Shown here: piece by piece, positions 7,176 to 13,378 of the stretch
How positions within the stretch are numbered: position 1 is the stretch's first letter
Layout of the letters: the number at the start of each line of letters is the position of its first letter
NCBI GenBank assembly: GCA_900759455.1
Contig: CAAEVI010000114.1
Coordinates: forward strand, 1-25,066
Length of the DNA: 25,066 nucleotides
Origin: Erysipelotrichaceae bacterium
Lineage (GTDB): Bacteria; Bacillota_I; Bacilli_A; Erysipelotrichales; Erysipelotrichaceae
Reading direction: 5' to 3'
The notes under the pieces: generated by a model
What the model was told of the DNA's origin: nothing
What the model saw: the letters and a program-made list of their open reading frames with translations, nothing else
The model's database searches: none
Made by a program: the position numbers and the translations under genes

Positions 7176-8603
7176 TTAGCTAGGTGGCATAGTCATCAAT
7201 GCTCCATTGTGTGGCCTCGTATTCGGCCATTCTCTTCCATCCAGGCGAAAACGCATCGGCTTGCCTTGCTTGATGATTCTATTCCACCTCTTATAGTGCC
7301 TGTTGGGACGGACAGGCACTTTTATTTTGTTGATCAATGCTTTTATCAAATCAATCATCTTATCTATCCTGCCGCGGTTTTCATTTCGTATCCATCGTAC
7401 AACTTTTTCATCCCGAATCAGTTCGTTCAACTGCTTCCAATTGATTTGATAGTTATATTTGTTTGCTTCAGAATGTTTTTCTATCAGTTCTTCATCCATC
7501 TCTTTACGTAGAATTCCGCTGCGATTATGAAAAACTACCTTCGCATAAATCGAACATGTCTCACTGTCACAATCTTTACTAAAATATCGTTCCCATTCTA
7601 AATCTGTTTTTAAAGTTTTATATCCCGTTTCAATTTCCCATCGCTTACTGTAAAGATGCATGATATCCTTTGAATCAAATTCTTCCCGACTTAGATTGGT
7701 AAAATAGATCAGATTGACAGATTCTTGTTTTCCATTTCTATAGATATCATAATTGTTTTTTACGATACGGATGTTTATGTATGGATCTCTTGAAAATCGC
7801 TCTCTGGGCTGCGTATATTTCAATCGGTCCTGCCAGGCTCTATCAATTTTTACTTGGATCCACTCATCATTGGTTTTCATATTCTCCAGATAATGTTTGA
7901 AAAAATTCGATTTGCCACGGACACAGTATTTCAACCCATAACTCTCCAGTATAGAAAACAGTTCCACACTGTTATAATAGCGATCCGCTAAATAAATGGC
8001 TGAATATCCCTGTAGAAGAGGGATGGACTCTAATTGTTCTATGGCAATGGGTATCTCTGAATCTTTAAATCTTCTCATTGTGAAATCAACGATCAATCCA
8101 TTTGTTACATCATATAATGCCGCTGAACGTGATGTAGCTTTTTTTGCTTTTTCCTCGTTGGGTGTATATTGGTTGAAAACCCAGCCATATCTTTGAAGTG
8201 ATTCGTTTGTTTTATAAAGATTTAGAGTGGTGCCATCTTCCGCAAGAAGAAGATAGCCTTTATAAGCTTTTACCAGATCGGATTGATAAAAACGTTTGGC
8301 CAATCTATGAATCAATAGTTTAAATACAGAAGGATCGACCTTTTGGATTGCCTTGAAAGCAGCCTGACGACTAATGCGTAATTGAGATAAACCAATATGA
8401 GAATAATACTGGCTCAGTTCAGAGCCCAGGCATTTTCTACAACGAAAGATCAGGAAAAGTAGAACATCGTACCACGGGAATTTGTATTTACGAACAAATG
8501 CACGAGGAGATTTCCGGATAGCGATACGTACTTCTTCCGATTTGATAAAACGCCCAAACCAGGAAAACAGAGAAACAAGACTTTTATTATTGTTTTGAGT
8601 ATT
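7176..8603 (-). CDS. IS4-family DDE transposase (main frame)
   Basis: The frame is open from 8603 to the stop at 7176, about 475 codons. The early part (SEEVRIAIRKSPRAFVRKYK, then QLRISRQAAFKAIQKVDPSVF) is the usual N-terminal DNA-binding region. The catalytic residues are the Asp in LLLAEDGTTLNLY, the Asp in YLADRYYNS, and the Glu of YSKRWEIETGYKTLK, whose spacing is exactly Y-2-R-3-E-6-K. There is no ATG, GTG or TTG in frame before TTG 8315, which would remove the first 96 codons including the DNA-binding region. The full protein is therefore probably made by shifting frame from the short ORF upstream, or the element has suffered a one-base change. Enzymatic activity cannot be judged from sequence alone. 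Confidence 0.85.
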   Translation of the reverse strand, partial: NTQNNNKSLVSLFSWFGRFIKSEEVRIAIRKSPRAFVRKYKFPWYDVLLFLIFRCRKCLGSELSQYYSHIGLSQLRISRQAAFKAIQKVDPSVFKLLIHRLAKRFYQSDLVKAYKGYLLLAEDGTTLNLYKTNESLQRYGWVFNQYTPNEEKAKKATSRSAALYDVTNGLIVDFTMRRFKDSEIPIAIEQLESIPLLQGYSAIYLADRYYNSVELFSILESYGLKYCVRGKSNFFKHYLENMKTNDEWIQVKIDRAWQDRLKYTQPRERFSRDPYINIRIVKNNYDIYRNGKQESVNLIYFTNLSREEFDSKDIMHLYSKRWEIETGYKTLKTDLEWERYFSKDCDSETCSIYAKVVFHNRSGILRKEMDEELIEKHSEANKYNYQINWKQLNELIRDEKVVRWIRNENRGRIDKMIDLIKALINKIKVPVRPNRHYKRWNRIIKQGKPMRFRLDGREWPNTRPHNGALMTMPPS

Positions 8604-8805
8604 TTACCTTTTCTTTCTGAAATACCAGATTCGGGTCTCTGGCATAAGCGGCACGAATATAGGGCAGGTGTTCCTGATCAAACTGACCAAGCTTAACTAC
8701 AACGCGGTGTTTGGGAGCACCCTTTTGATCACGGAAAGATTCAACGAGATCGCAGAAATAAGTTTTTTTCTTTCCCTTATTATTGGGAATCACACGAACA
8801 AACAT
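8587..8805 (-). CDS. IS-encoded short ORF, N-terminal segment of the transposase
   Basis: A 72-residue protein starting at ATG 8805 with a strong AAAGGAGG 6-7 nt upstream. It begins MFVRVIPNNKGKKKTYFCDL and contains LVESFRDQKGAPKHRVVVKL. That pattern (M-[FY]-[IV]-R, then Y-x-x-[LV]-V-E-S-[FY]-R, then R-V-V) is the N-terminal signature of IS1634-type transposases as I know them. It ends with TAA at 8587-8589, overlapping the main transposase frame by about 17 nt; the main frame is +1 relative to it. It could be translated alone as an accessory protein or, by frameshift, supply the N-terminus of a transposase of about 540 residues. Confidence 0.75.
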   Translation of the reverse strand: MFVRVIPNNKGKKKTYFCDLVESFRDQKGAPKHRVVVKLGQFDQEHLPYIRAAYARDPNLVFQKEKVKYSKQ

Positions 8806-8934
8806 AATAGTCCTCCTTTATACTTAACTATATTATAGAACATATAATGTTTTAATATAAAGAATTATAAAGTAAAAACTTAACTACATTTAAAATTAAA
8901 TGACTTGTCACGTTTGTTTAAGTATCCAATTTTC

Positions 8935-8980
8935 ATAAAAAAATGGTGTCAACCTAAATTCTCTTAGGTTGACACCATTG
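8935..8980 (-). repeat. Right terminal inverted repeat of the IS
   Basis: The mirror of 7031-7076. On the minus strand a 16-bp perfect hairpin (loop of six) is followed by seven T, so transcription entering from the right would stop here before reaching the transposase. Confidence 0.92.
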
Positions 8981-8995
8981 CCCCTTTTACAGGGG
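8981..8995. repeat. Right target-site duplication of the IS element
   Basis: CCCCTTTTACAGGGG, identical to 7016-7030. Removing the IS and one copy rejoins a promoter (8997-9025) to a short leader, the AAAAGGGGG ribosome binding site and the TTG start of the YczE-kinase gene. Confidence 0.92.
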
Positions 8996-8996
8996 T

Positions 8997-9025
8997 AGTC
9001 TATCACGCATGCTAAAACATGTCAA
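8997..9025 (-). promoter_or_regulatory. Original promoter of the YczE-kinase gene, now cut off by the IS
   Basis: On the minus strand, a consensus TTGACA (9025-9020), 17 nt, and TAGACT (9002-8997). Start would be near 8990, inside the duplicated target. The -35 is embedded in the 30-bp palindrome at 9012-9041. Confidence 0.68.
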
Positions 9026-9041
9026 TATTGACATGTTTTAG
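9012..9041. promoter_or_regulatory. 30-bp perfect palindrome, probable PadR operator
   Basis: CTAAAACATGTCAAT (9012-9026) and its exact complement (9027-9041). The core is ATGT-N8-ACAT (9019-9034), the consensus reported for PadR operators. It lies between padR and its presumed target and overlaps the target's -35. The padR stop codon (full-length frame) is at its edge. Confidence 0.8.
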
Positions 9042-9586
9042 TTTTCATCCTGCTGTTCGAGAATGCTCCTGCATTCCGAGATCCACTGACAGGCGGCCTC
9101 TTCACGGTAAACAGCTCCCCTTATCACCATGTAATCGCTCAGCCGGGCACTGTCGGAAAGCGGTACAGAGTCGAAGCGTTTCATTTTTTCATGCAGGTCA
9201 TCCAGGTACTACCGGTGAAACTGCAGCTGTTCTTCCAGCAGCAGAAGTTTTTCTTTTTTTTCAAGGGCATCGGAAAAGAACAGCTGGAGACGAAATTCAT
9301 CTTTGGTGACTGCTTTTCCCGGATGAATGCTTTTTTCCCACTTTAAGAACTCTGTTTTTCCTTCCTCTGTCATGTGATACTTCTTTTTTTCCAGAACAGT
9401 TCCGCTGATCTCAATGGAATAATCAATCATGCCCTGTTCATAAAGATGTTTCAATTCAGGATAAATCTGACTGTGCCGAGCCGGCCAGAACTCAAACAAG
9501 GTGGATTCAAATGCTTTTTTCAGCTCATACCCTGTCATATCATTTCGATACAGCATTCCCAAGATCGCGTATTTCAAGATTCCCAT
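9038..9586 (-). pseudogene. PadR family regulator interrupted by an in-frame TAG
   Basis: The start at 9586 has AGGAGG five bases upstream. The N-terminal winged helix is intact (MGILKYAILGMLYRNDMTGY, then WPARHSQIYPELKHLYEQGM and the wing with EKKKYHMTEEGK). The frame meets TAG at 9209-9211 after 125 codons. Reading past it in the same frame gives a convincing continuation (YLDDLHEKMKRFDSV, VIRGAVYREEAACQWI) to TAA at 9038, for a total of 182 codons, the usual size of this PadR type. A single C-to-T change of CAG to TAG would explain it. The truncated product keeps the DNA-binding domain but lacks much of the C-terminal dimerisation helices, so it may be inactive or altered. Confidence 0.85.
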
Positions 9587-9630
9587 GACTTCCTCCTGTC
9601 AGCATCTTTATGCTCGTTATTTTCATGAAT

Positions 9631-9659
9631 ATTATAAAGAGAAACATGAATGCTTTCAA
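9631..9659 (-). promoter_or_regulatory. padR promoter
   Basis: On the minus strand TTGAAA (9659-9654), a 17-nt spacer and a perfect TATAAT (9636-9631), about 45 nt upstream of the ATG. No ATGT-N8-ACAT site overlaps it, so padR itself may not be autoregulated here. Confidence 0.72.
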
Positions 9660-9699
9660 CTGCCGCAAAGCTCTGACCGAAAACCATCATCTCCCGATC

Positions 9700-9725
9700 A
9701 AAAAAAAGGCAGCCACGCCGGCTGC
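9700..9725 (-). terminator. Terminator of the arsenic operon
   Basis: On the minus strand GCAGCC (9725-9720) pairs with GGCTGC (9714-9709) around a five-base loop, then CTTTTTTT. It lies right after the GNAT stop codon. Confidence 0.85.
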
Positions 9726-9728
9726 TTG

Positions 9729-10169
9729 TTATTGTTTCTGTACAATCTTTTTTTCGAATATCTTATGAAGCTTGATATTTTGAAAACCGTTTTTTTCGTA
9801 AAACTGATGGGCACGGGCACGCTTGAGCTGAGAACCGACACTGATGCTTCCCAAATGGCGCTCTATGGCAAAACGCTCCGCATAAGCAAGAAGTGCGCTG
9901 CCGATTCCCTGACCTTGAAATGCCTCTCGCACAGCCAGCGTATTGATGATCAGATACGATTCTTTATGCAGGCTGCATTTGATCACTGTTTCAATGATGC
10001 CGACAACGCTTCCGTCGATCAGTGCCACAAACGCATGATTGCAGTGATCGTTTTGCAGCTGTCGGATCTTTTCAGCTGTTTTTTCCACCGGATATTCATA
10101 TTGCATGACTTCCTGATACAGTGTGCAGATCCCGATTGCATCCTGTGCTTTCGCTTCTCTGATCATCAT
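9729..10169 (-). CDS. GNAT family N-acetyltransferase
   Basis: A 146-residue acetyl-CoA-dependent acetyltransferase. The acetyl-CoA pyrophosphate loop is VREAFQGQGIGSALLAYAE (R/Q-x-x-G-x-G/A form), preceded by the beta-4 strand LIINTLAV and followed by the C-terminal RARAHQFYEKNGF motif typical of GNATs. ATG 10169 is preferred because AAAAAGGG ends 9 nt upstream; ATGs at 10178 and 10175 lie too close to that site. It is the last gene of the ars operon, 24 nt after arsC and before a strong terminator. Some arsenic operons carry an acetyltransferase (ArsN) that modifies arsenicals. Whether this one does is unproven; a generic small-molecule or amine acetyltransferase is equally possible. Confidence 0.9.
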   Translation of the reverse strand: MMIREAKAQDAIGICTLYQEVMQYEYPVEKTAEKIRQLQNDHCNHAFVALIDGSVVGIIETVIKCSLHKESYLIINTLAVREAFQGQGIGSALLAYAERFAIERHLGSISVGSQLKRARAHQFYEKNGFQNIKLHKIFEKKIVQKQ

Positions 10170-10193
10170 GTCCATCATCCCTTTTTCATTTTA

Positions 10194-10637
10194 TCACAGC
10201 TTTTTCGAGAGGTCGATTTTTTCGTCCTGAATTCGTTTTCGAAGCTGTTTTATGTTTCTTTCGATCTGTGCCATCGTTTCCAGAAAAACTTCGTCACTTT
10301 TCCCGCTCGGATCTTCCAGCCCCCAGTCTTCCTGAAAACAGCACGGTATACGGGGACATTGAACATTACATCCCATCGTAATGACGATATCTACCGGCAG
10401 CACCTCGTCAAGAAGCTTCGGATGCTGTGTCCGTTCCATATCGATCTTGTATTTTTGTTTCATCAGACGCAGTGCATCCGGATTGATCTGATTTCGTATT
10501 TCCGTACCTGCCGAGCAGCTTATGAAAGTATCAGCGGCGATCGCTTTTCCGAGTGCCTCCGCCATTTGACTGCGGCAGGAATTATGCACACAGACAAAGG
10601 CAACCTTAGGTTTTCTATTCTCCATGTCCTGTTTCAT
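10194..10637 (-). CDS. arsC: Arsenate reductase, low-molecular-weight phosphatase fold
   Basis: A 147-residue enzyme that reduces arsenate to arsenite. The phosphatase-type P-loop is C16-VHNSC-R22 (C-x5-R). The second motif is TMGCNVQCPRIPCC (C90, C94, C99, C100) followed by EDWGLEDPSGK, which holds the general-acid Asp. This pattern fits the ArsC clade with MGCxxxCP rather than the Bacillus subtilis C82/C89 spacing, so the electron donor is uncertain. It overlaps the thioredoxin-fold gene by 23 nt, and that protein is an obvious candidate partner. ATG 10637 is the first start; ATG 10625 is also possible, since AGGAG lies 13 nt before it. Confidence 0.93.
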   Translation of the reverse strand: MKQDMENRKPKVAFVCVHNSCRSQMAEALGKAIAADTFISCSAGTEIRNQINPDALRLMKQKYKIDMERTQHPKLLDEVLPVDIVITMGCNVQCPRIPCCFQEDWGLEDPSGKSDEVFLETMAQIERNIKQLRKRIQDEKIDLSKKL

Positions 10638-10968
10638 TCTCCTCTTTTTCCTTTTTTAATAAGGTCTGTATTTCGTCCGGGCTCAAGATCCTGCCTTCAC
10701 TGACCACTTTACCGTCAATGACCAAAGCCGGCGTAGACATAACGCCGTAAGATGCAATTGCGGCAATATCATGAACATGCTGCACGTTTTCTTTCATCCC
10801 CAGCTCTTGTACTGCCAAAGCCGCATTTTCTTCCAGTGTCCTGCATTTTTTGCAGCCGCTTCCCAATACGGATATTTTATATGTTCCCTGTTCCTTCATT
10901 CGATTGCTTTGTTCCTTTGGATCGCATGCACACACGCATGCCGGTTTTGTTTTTTTAAATAAGTTCAT
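10615..10968 (-). CDS. Thioredoxin-fold protein with CKKC motif (ars operon)
   Basis: A 117-residue protein of the small archaeal-type glutaredoxin/thioredoxin family (TM0996/MTH895-like). After a Cys-rich leader (ACVCACD, residues 10-16) comes the strand YKISVLGSG and the redox motif C39-KK-C42. The cis-proline region is MSTPALVIDGKVVSEGR, as expected. It lies 20 nt after the permease gene and overlaps arsC by 23 nt. In ars operons such proteins accompany ArsP-type permeases and are thought to supply electrons or handle thiol-bound arsenic. The extra N-terminal cysteines could bind a metal(loid). GGAG lies about 12 nt upstream of ATG 10968. Confidence 0.9.
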   Translation of the reverse strand: MNLFKKTKPACVCACDPKEQSNRMKEQGTYKISVLGSGCKKCRTLEENAALAVQELGMKENVQHVHDIAAIASYGVMSTPALVIDGKVVSEGRILSPDEIQTLLKKEKEENETGHGE

Positions 10969-10988
10969 TTTATCTTTCTCCTTTTCTA

Positions 10989-11999
10989 TTACAGTAAGAT
11001 TCCCTGGATACAGTTAAAAAAATATCCGATGAAAATAATTCCGAATACGCAGATCATGACAAATACAGACAGCAGCCTTGGCTTCACTGCTTTTTTCAAT
11101 ATGATCAGCGACGGCAGGCTCAGCGTCGTAACTGCCATCATGAACGAAAGTACGGTTCCCAGCTGTGCTCCCTTGGCCAACAGTGCCTCCGCAACCGGGA
11201 TCGTTCCGAAAATATCCGCATACATCGGAACACCGCAGAACACTGCCAGAATAACTGACAGCGGATTGTCATTTCCCAACACAGAACGGATCCAGTGTTC
11301 CGGGATCCAGTTATGGATCAACGCACCGATGCCGACCCCCAGCAAAATATAAGGAAATACCTTTTTCAACGTATCGCCAGCCTGTTCTCTGGCAAAACAA
11401 AGACGCTCTCTGACGCTGATATTTGAAATTTTGGCATCTAGTACTTTTCCGTTGCGGATATAATCCTCCACATAGTGATCCATATGCAGTTTTTCAATCA
11501 GCGTTCCGCCCAAAACGGCCAGAACCAGTCCCAAAATGACATAAACGGCAGCGACTTTCCAACCGAATATGCTCATCAAGAGCACAAAGCTTCCCAGATC
11601 GACCATCGGCGAAGAAATAAGAAAAGAAAACGTCACTCCTAATGGCAGACCGGCACTGGAAAAACCGATAAATAACGGTATAGAAGAACACGAACAAAAA
11701 GGTGTCACTGTTCCCAGCAGTGCCGCAAGCACTCTTGCCCAGATTCCCTTATATTTTCCCAGGATCTTTCTGCTTCGCTGCGGCGGAAAATAACTTTGAA
11801 TATAAGAAATGATAAAAATAAGGATACAAAGCAGCAATGTGATCTTGATCACATCATACAGAAAGAAATGAATGCTTCCTCCAAGTTTTCCGGCAGTATC
11901 AATGCCGACAATGCTCAGCAAATCATCCAGCAATTTCTCAAGCCACTTCATCCCCAGCAGCTGATCCTGAATAAACAGCAGCAGTGATTGTATGATCAT
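10989..11999 (-). CDS. arsP: ArsP/YraQ-type permease, putative (organo)arsenical efflux
   Basis: A 336-residue membrane protein with about eight to ten helices. The family signature TPFCSCSSIPLFIGF (99-113), with C102 and C104 in the membrane, and the second half-site FCGVPMYADIFGTIPV are both present. ArsP proteins export trivalent organoarsenicals; close YraQ/UPF0718 relatives have been linked to other metals. The neighbours (arsR upstream, thioredoxin-fold protein and arsC downstream) argue for arsenic. AGGAGG lies nine bases before ATG 11999. No arsB or acr3 pump is visible in the window, so this permease may be the only efflux component of the operon. An ArsR box lies just upstream of its ribosome binding site. 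Confidence 0.88.
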   Translation of the reverse strand: MIIQSLLLFIQDQLLGMKWLEKLLDDLLSIVGIDTAGKLGGSIHFFLYDVIKITLLLCILIFIISYIQSYFPPQRSRKILGKYKGIWARVLAALLGTVTPFCSCSSIPLFIGFSSAGLPLGVTFSFLISSPMVDLGSFVLLMSIFGWKVAAVYVILGLVLAVLGGTLIEKLHMDHYVEDYIRNGKVLDAKISNISVRERLCFAREQAGDTLKKVFPYILLGVGIGALIHNWIPEHWIRSVLGNDNPLSVILAVFCGVPMYADIFGTIPVAEALLAKGAQLGTVLSFMMAVTTLSLPSLIILKKAVKPRLLSVFVMICVFGIIFIGYFFNCIQGILL

Positions 12000-12017
12000 T
12001 GTTTTATTCCTCCTGAT

Positions 12018-12037
12018 ATATCAATTTTTTTTGATGT
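12018..12037. promoter_or_regulatory. ArsR operator, copy 3 (between arsR and arsP)
   Basis: ATATCAA (12018-12024), six T, TTGATGT (12031-12037). The half-sites and N6 spacing equal the two copies upstream of arsR. Its position just before the arsP ribosome binding site suggests a roadblock or second control point. Confidence 0.75.
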
Positions 12038-12070
12038 ATTGGCCCTGCTTTAATACAGCTCATCGAAAAA

Positions 12071-12352
12071 TCATTCTTTTGATGAGCCTGCCCATCCCGA
12101 CAGTCGTTTCGACGCAGAACGGATCACTTCCTCATTCAGAGAATAATGTACCCACTTGCCATCCGGACGTGCATGAACAACCCCCGAATCGCAAAGGATC
12201 TTCATATGATAGGACAAAGCGGACTGTGCCATACCGGTCGCTTCGATCAATACACATGCGCATTTTTCTCCGCCTTTTAAAAGATCGATAATCCGTAAAC
12301 GTTTTTCGTCACAAAACGCCTTGAACATCCTTGCATCTTTCTCATAAGACAT
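12071..12352 (-). CDS. arsR: ArsR family metalloregulator
   Basis: A 93-residue winged-helix repressor. The metal-binding segment is EKC31-A-C33-VLIEA, comparable to the ELCVCDL motif of ArsR proteins; C14 and C54 are further candidate ligands. The recognition helix is in TGMAQSALSYHMKIL, followed by the wing HARPDGKWVHYSL. It would bind the ATCAA-N6-TTGAT boxes and release DNA on binding arsenite. It is the first gene of a five-gene operon and diverges from a YczE-family gene. The ATG at 12352 has a modest GGTGA 8-12 nt upstream; no better start is seen. Other thiophilic metals cannot be excluded as inducer, but arsC in the operon favours arsenic. Confidence 0.95.
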   Translation of the reverse strand: MSYEKDARMFKAFCDEKRLRIIDLLKGGEKCACVLIEATGMAQSALSYHMKILCDSGVVHARPDGKWVHYSLNEEVIRSASKRLSGWAGSSKE

Positions 12353-12365
12353 ACAAAGTCACCTC

Positions 12366-12385
12366 ACATCAAATTTTATTGATGT
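12366..12385. promoter_or_regulatory. ArsR operator, copy 1
   Basis: ACATCAA-N6-TTGATGT, a perfect 7-bp half-site repeat. It lies at the predicted transcription start of arsR. Confidence 0.83.
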
Positions 12386-12389
12386 ATAT

Positions 12390-12418
12390 ATCGTACCGTT
12401 TCTCCGCAGTTTCGTCAA
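12390..12418 (-). promoter_or_regulatory. arsR operon promoter
   Basis: On the minus strand TTGACG (12418-12413), 17 nt, TACGAT (12395-12390). Transcription would begin near 12383, within operator copy 1. Confidence 0.75.
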
Positions 12419-12423
12419 CACAT

Positions 12424-12443
12424 ATATCAACTTTTTTTGATTT
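12424..12443. promoter_or_regulatory. ArsR operator, copy 2, at the divergent YczE promoter
   Basis: ATATCAA-N6-TTGATTT, with one half-site slightly degenerate. Its last two bases are the first two of the -35 hexamer of the divergent promoter, and it is 58 bp centre-to-centre from copy 1. Confidence 0.72.
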
Positions 12444-12470
12444 GACCACTTTCTATAAAATCATTATAAT
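12442..12470 (+). promoter_or_regulatory. Promoter of the stand-alone YczE-family gene
   Basis: TTGACC (12442-12447), a 17-nt spacer and a perfect TATAAT (12465-12470). It leaves a leader of about 100 nt before ATG 12577. The leader contains a stem-loop, AAAGATGT (12509-12516) with ACATCTTT (12520-12527), that lacks a T-run, so it is not an obvious terminator. Confidence 0.78.
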
Positions 12471-12576
12471 AAGCATGCTAATTATTGGAAAGAATTTTGT
12501 ACGAACATAAAGATGTCACACATCTTTCCAAAGATGGCCAAACTGCTCTTAGCTAAAGAAAGAAAGTGAATAAATA

Positions 12577-13221
12577 ATGAGCACTGAAAAATTTTTTAAA
12601 CGACTGATCCTTCTATGTGCCGGTCTTTTTATCATGGCTTACGGTGTAGCTTTTTCGATCAAGGCCTCGTTGGGAACATCCCCTATTTCCTCGCTTCCCT
12701 ATGTAGTCAGCATGGTTTCTCCGCTGAGCGTCGGTACGGCAACCATCGCCATGCATGTCGTTCTCATCTTGCTGCAAATGATCATTTTGAAAAAAAATTA
12801 TCGTTTGGTCCAGCTCGCACAGCTTCCTATCGCCTTTCTTTTCGGTTGGCTGACTGACTTTGCCCTTTGGTCAATTGCCGCTTTGCCAAACCAATCTTAT
12901 CCTGTATCCTGTCTTTTCTGCATCATCGGCATTCTTTTGGTAGGGATCGGTGTCAGCTTCGAAGTCAATGCCAAGCTTGTGCCGCTTGCCGGAGAAGGTC
13001 TTATACTGGCAGTATGCCAGGCCTGGGACCGCCCGTTTCCGCAGACAAAAATAGCCTTTGACTGCACCCTGGTCCTGCTGTCCGTTTTCTTATCGCTGCT
13101 GACTATGGGAACGATCGAAGGTGTACGTGAAGGAACCGCATTCGCAGCGGTTTTCGTAGGACTTGTTTCAAAACAGGTGACCGGTATCGTATTCAAGCAT
13201 CATCAACAGATCGAAGCATAA
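12577..13221 (+). CDS. YczE-family integral membrane protein
   Basis: A 214-residue membrane protein with five or six helices and no soluble domain. It shares two signatures with the N-terminal half of the kinase fusion at 5742-7007: IKASLGTSPISSLPYVVSM near residue 28 and GVREGT near residue 183. The family (YczE, distantly YitT-like) has no settled biochemical role. The start is ATG 12577 with a GAAAG/GAAAGTGA sequence upstream. It is transcribed divergently from the ars operon from a promoter overlapped by an ArsR box, so an arsenic- or metal-related role is a reasonable inference. Alternatively the shared box is only incidental and the gene belongs to another pathway. Confidence 0.87.
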   Translation: MSTEKFFKRLILLCAGLFIMAYGVAFSIKASLGTSPISSLPYVVSMVSPLSVGTATIAMHVVLILLQMIILKKNYRLVQLAQLPIAFLFGWLTDFALWSIAALPNQSYPVSCLFCIIGILLVGIGVSFEVNAKLVPLAGEGLILAVCQAWDRPFPQTKIAFDCTLVLLSVFLSLLTMGTIEGVREGTAFAAVFVGLVSKQVTGIVFKHHQQIEA

Positions 13222-13378
13222 GGTGTTTGCTTCATCTGTTTTTCTTTGCCGTATCTTATATTCTCAGGATTGACGATTGACAATCATAAAAAAAAAACTA
13301 AAATTAGTTTGGATATTTTTCGATCTCTTTTGCTTTTGCTTAAATGATTGATTCATATCAGGAAAGAGGAGGATGTCA

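Larger units (their letters stand above)
7031..8980 (-). mobile_element. IS4-type insertion sequence, 1,950 bp
   Basis: A complete element bounded by 46-bp terminal inverted repeats that match at 44 positions and flanked by a 15-bp direct duplication. It carries a short upstream reading frame (8587-8805) and a long DDE transposase frame (7176-8603), both on the minus strand. Its base composition is visibly more AT-rich than its neighbours. The intact ends and identical target duplication indicate a recent insertion. It landed between a promoter at about 8997-9025 and the YczE-kinase gene that promoter served. The transposase carries a perfect Y-2-R-3-E-6-K signature, which places it in the IS4-type DDE group; the subgroup is not determined. 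Confidence 0.93.

Noticed and set aside
9501..10703. 400-codon plus-strand open frame spanning padR, GNAT and arsC
   Set aside because: It crosses three well-supported minus-strand genes and a terminator; the protein is low-complexity with no family resemblance.
12059..12086. CTCATC/GATGAG hairpin at the end of arsR considered as a terminator
   Set aside because: The stem has a bulge and no T-run in the direction of transcription; the ars genes downstream look co-transcribed.
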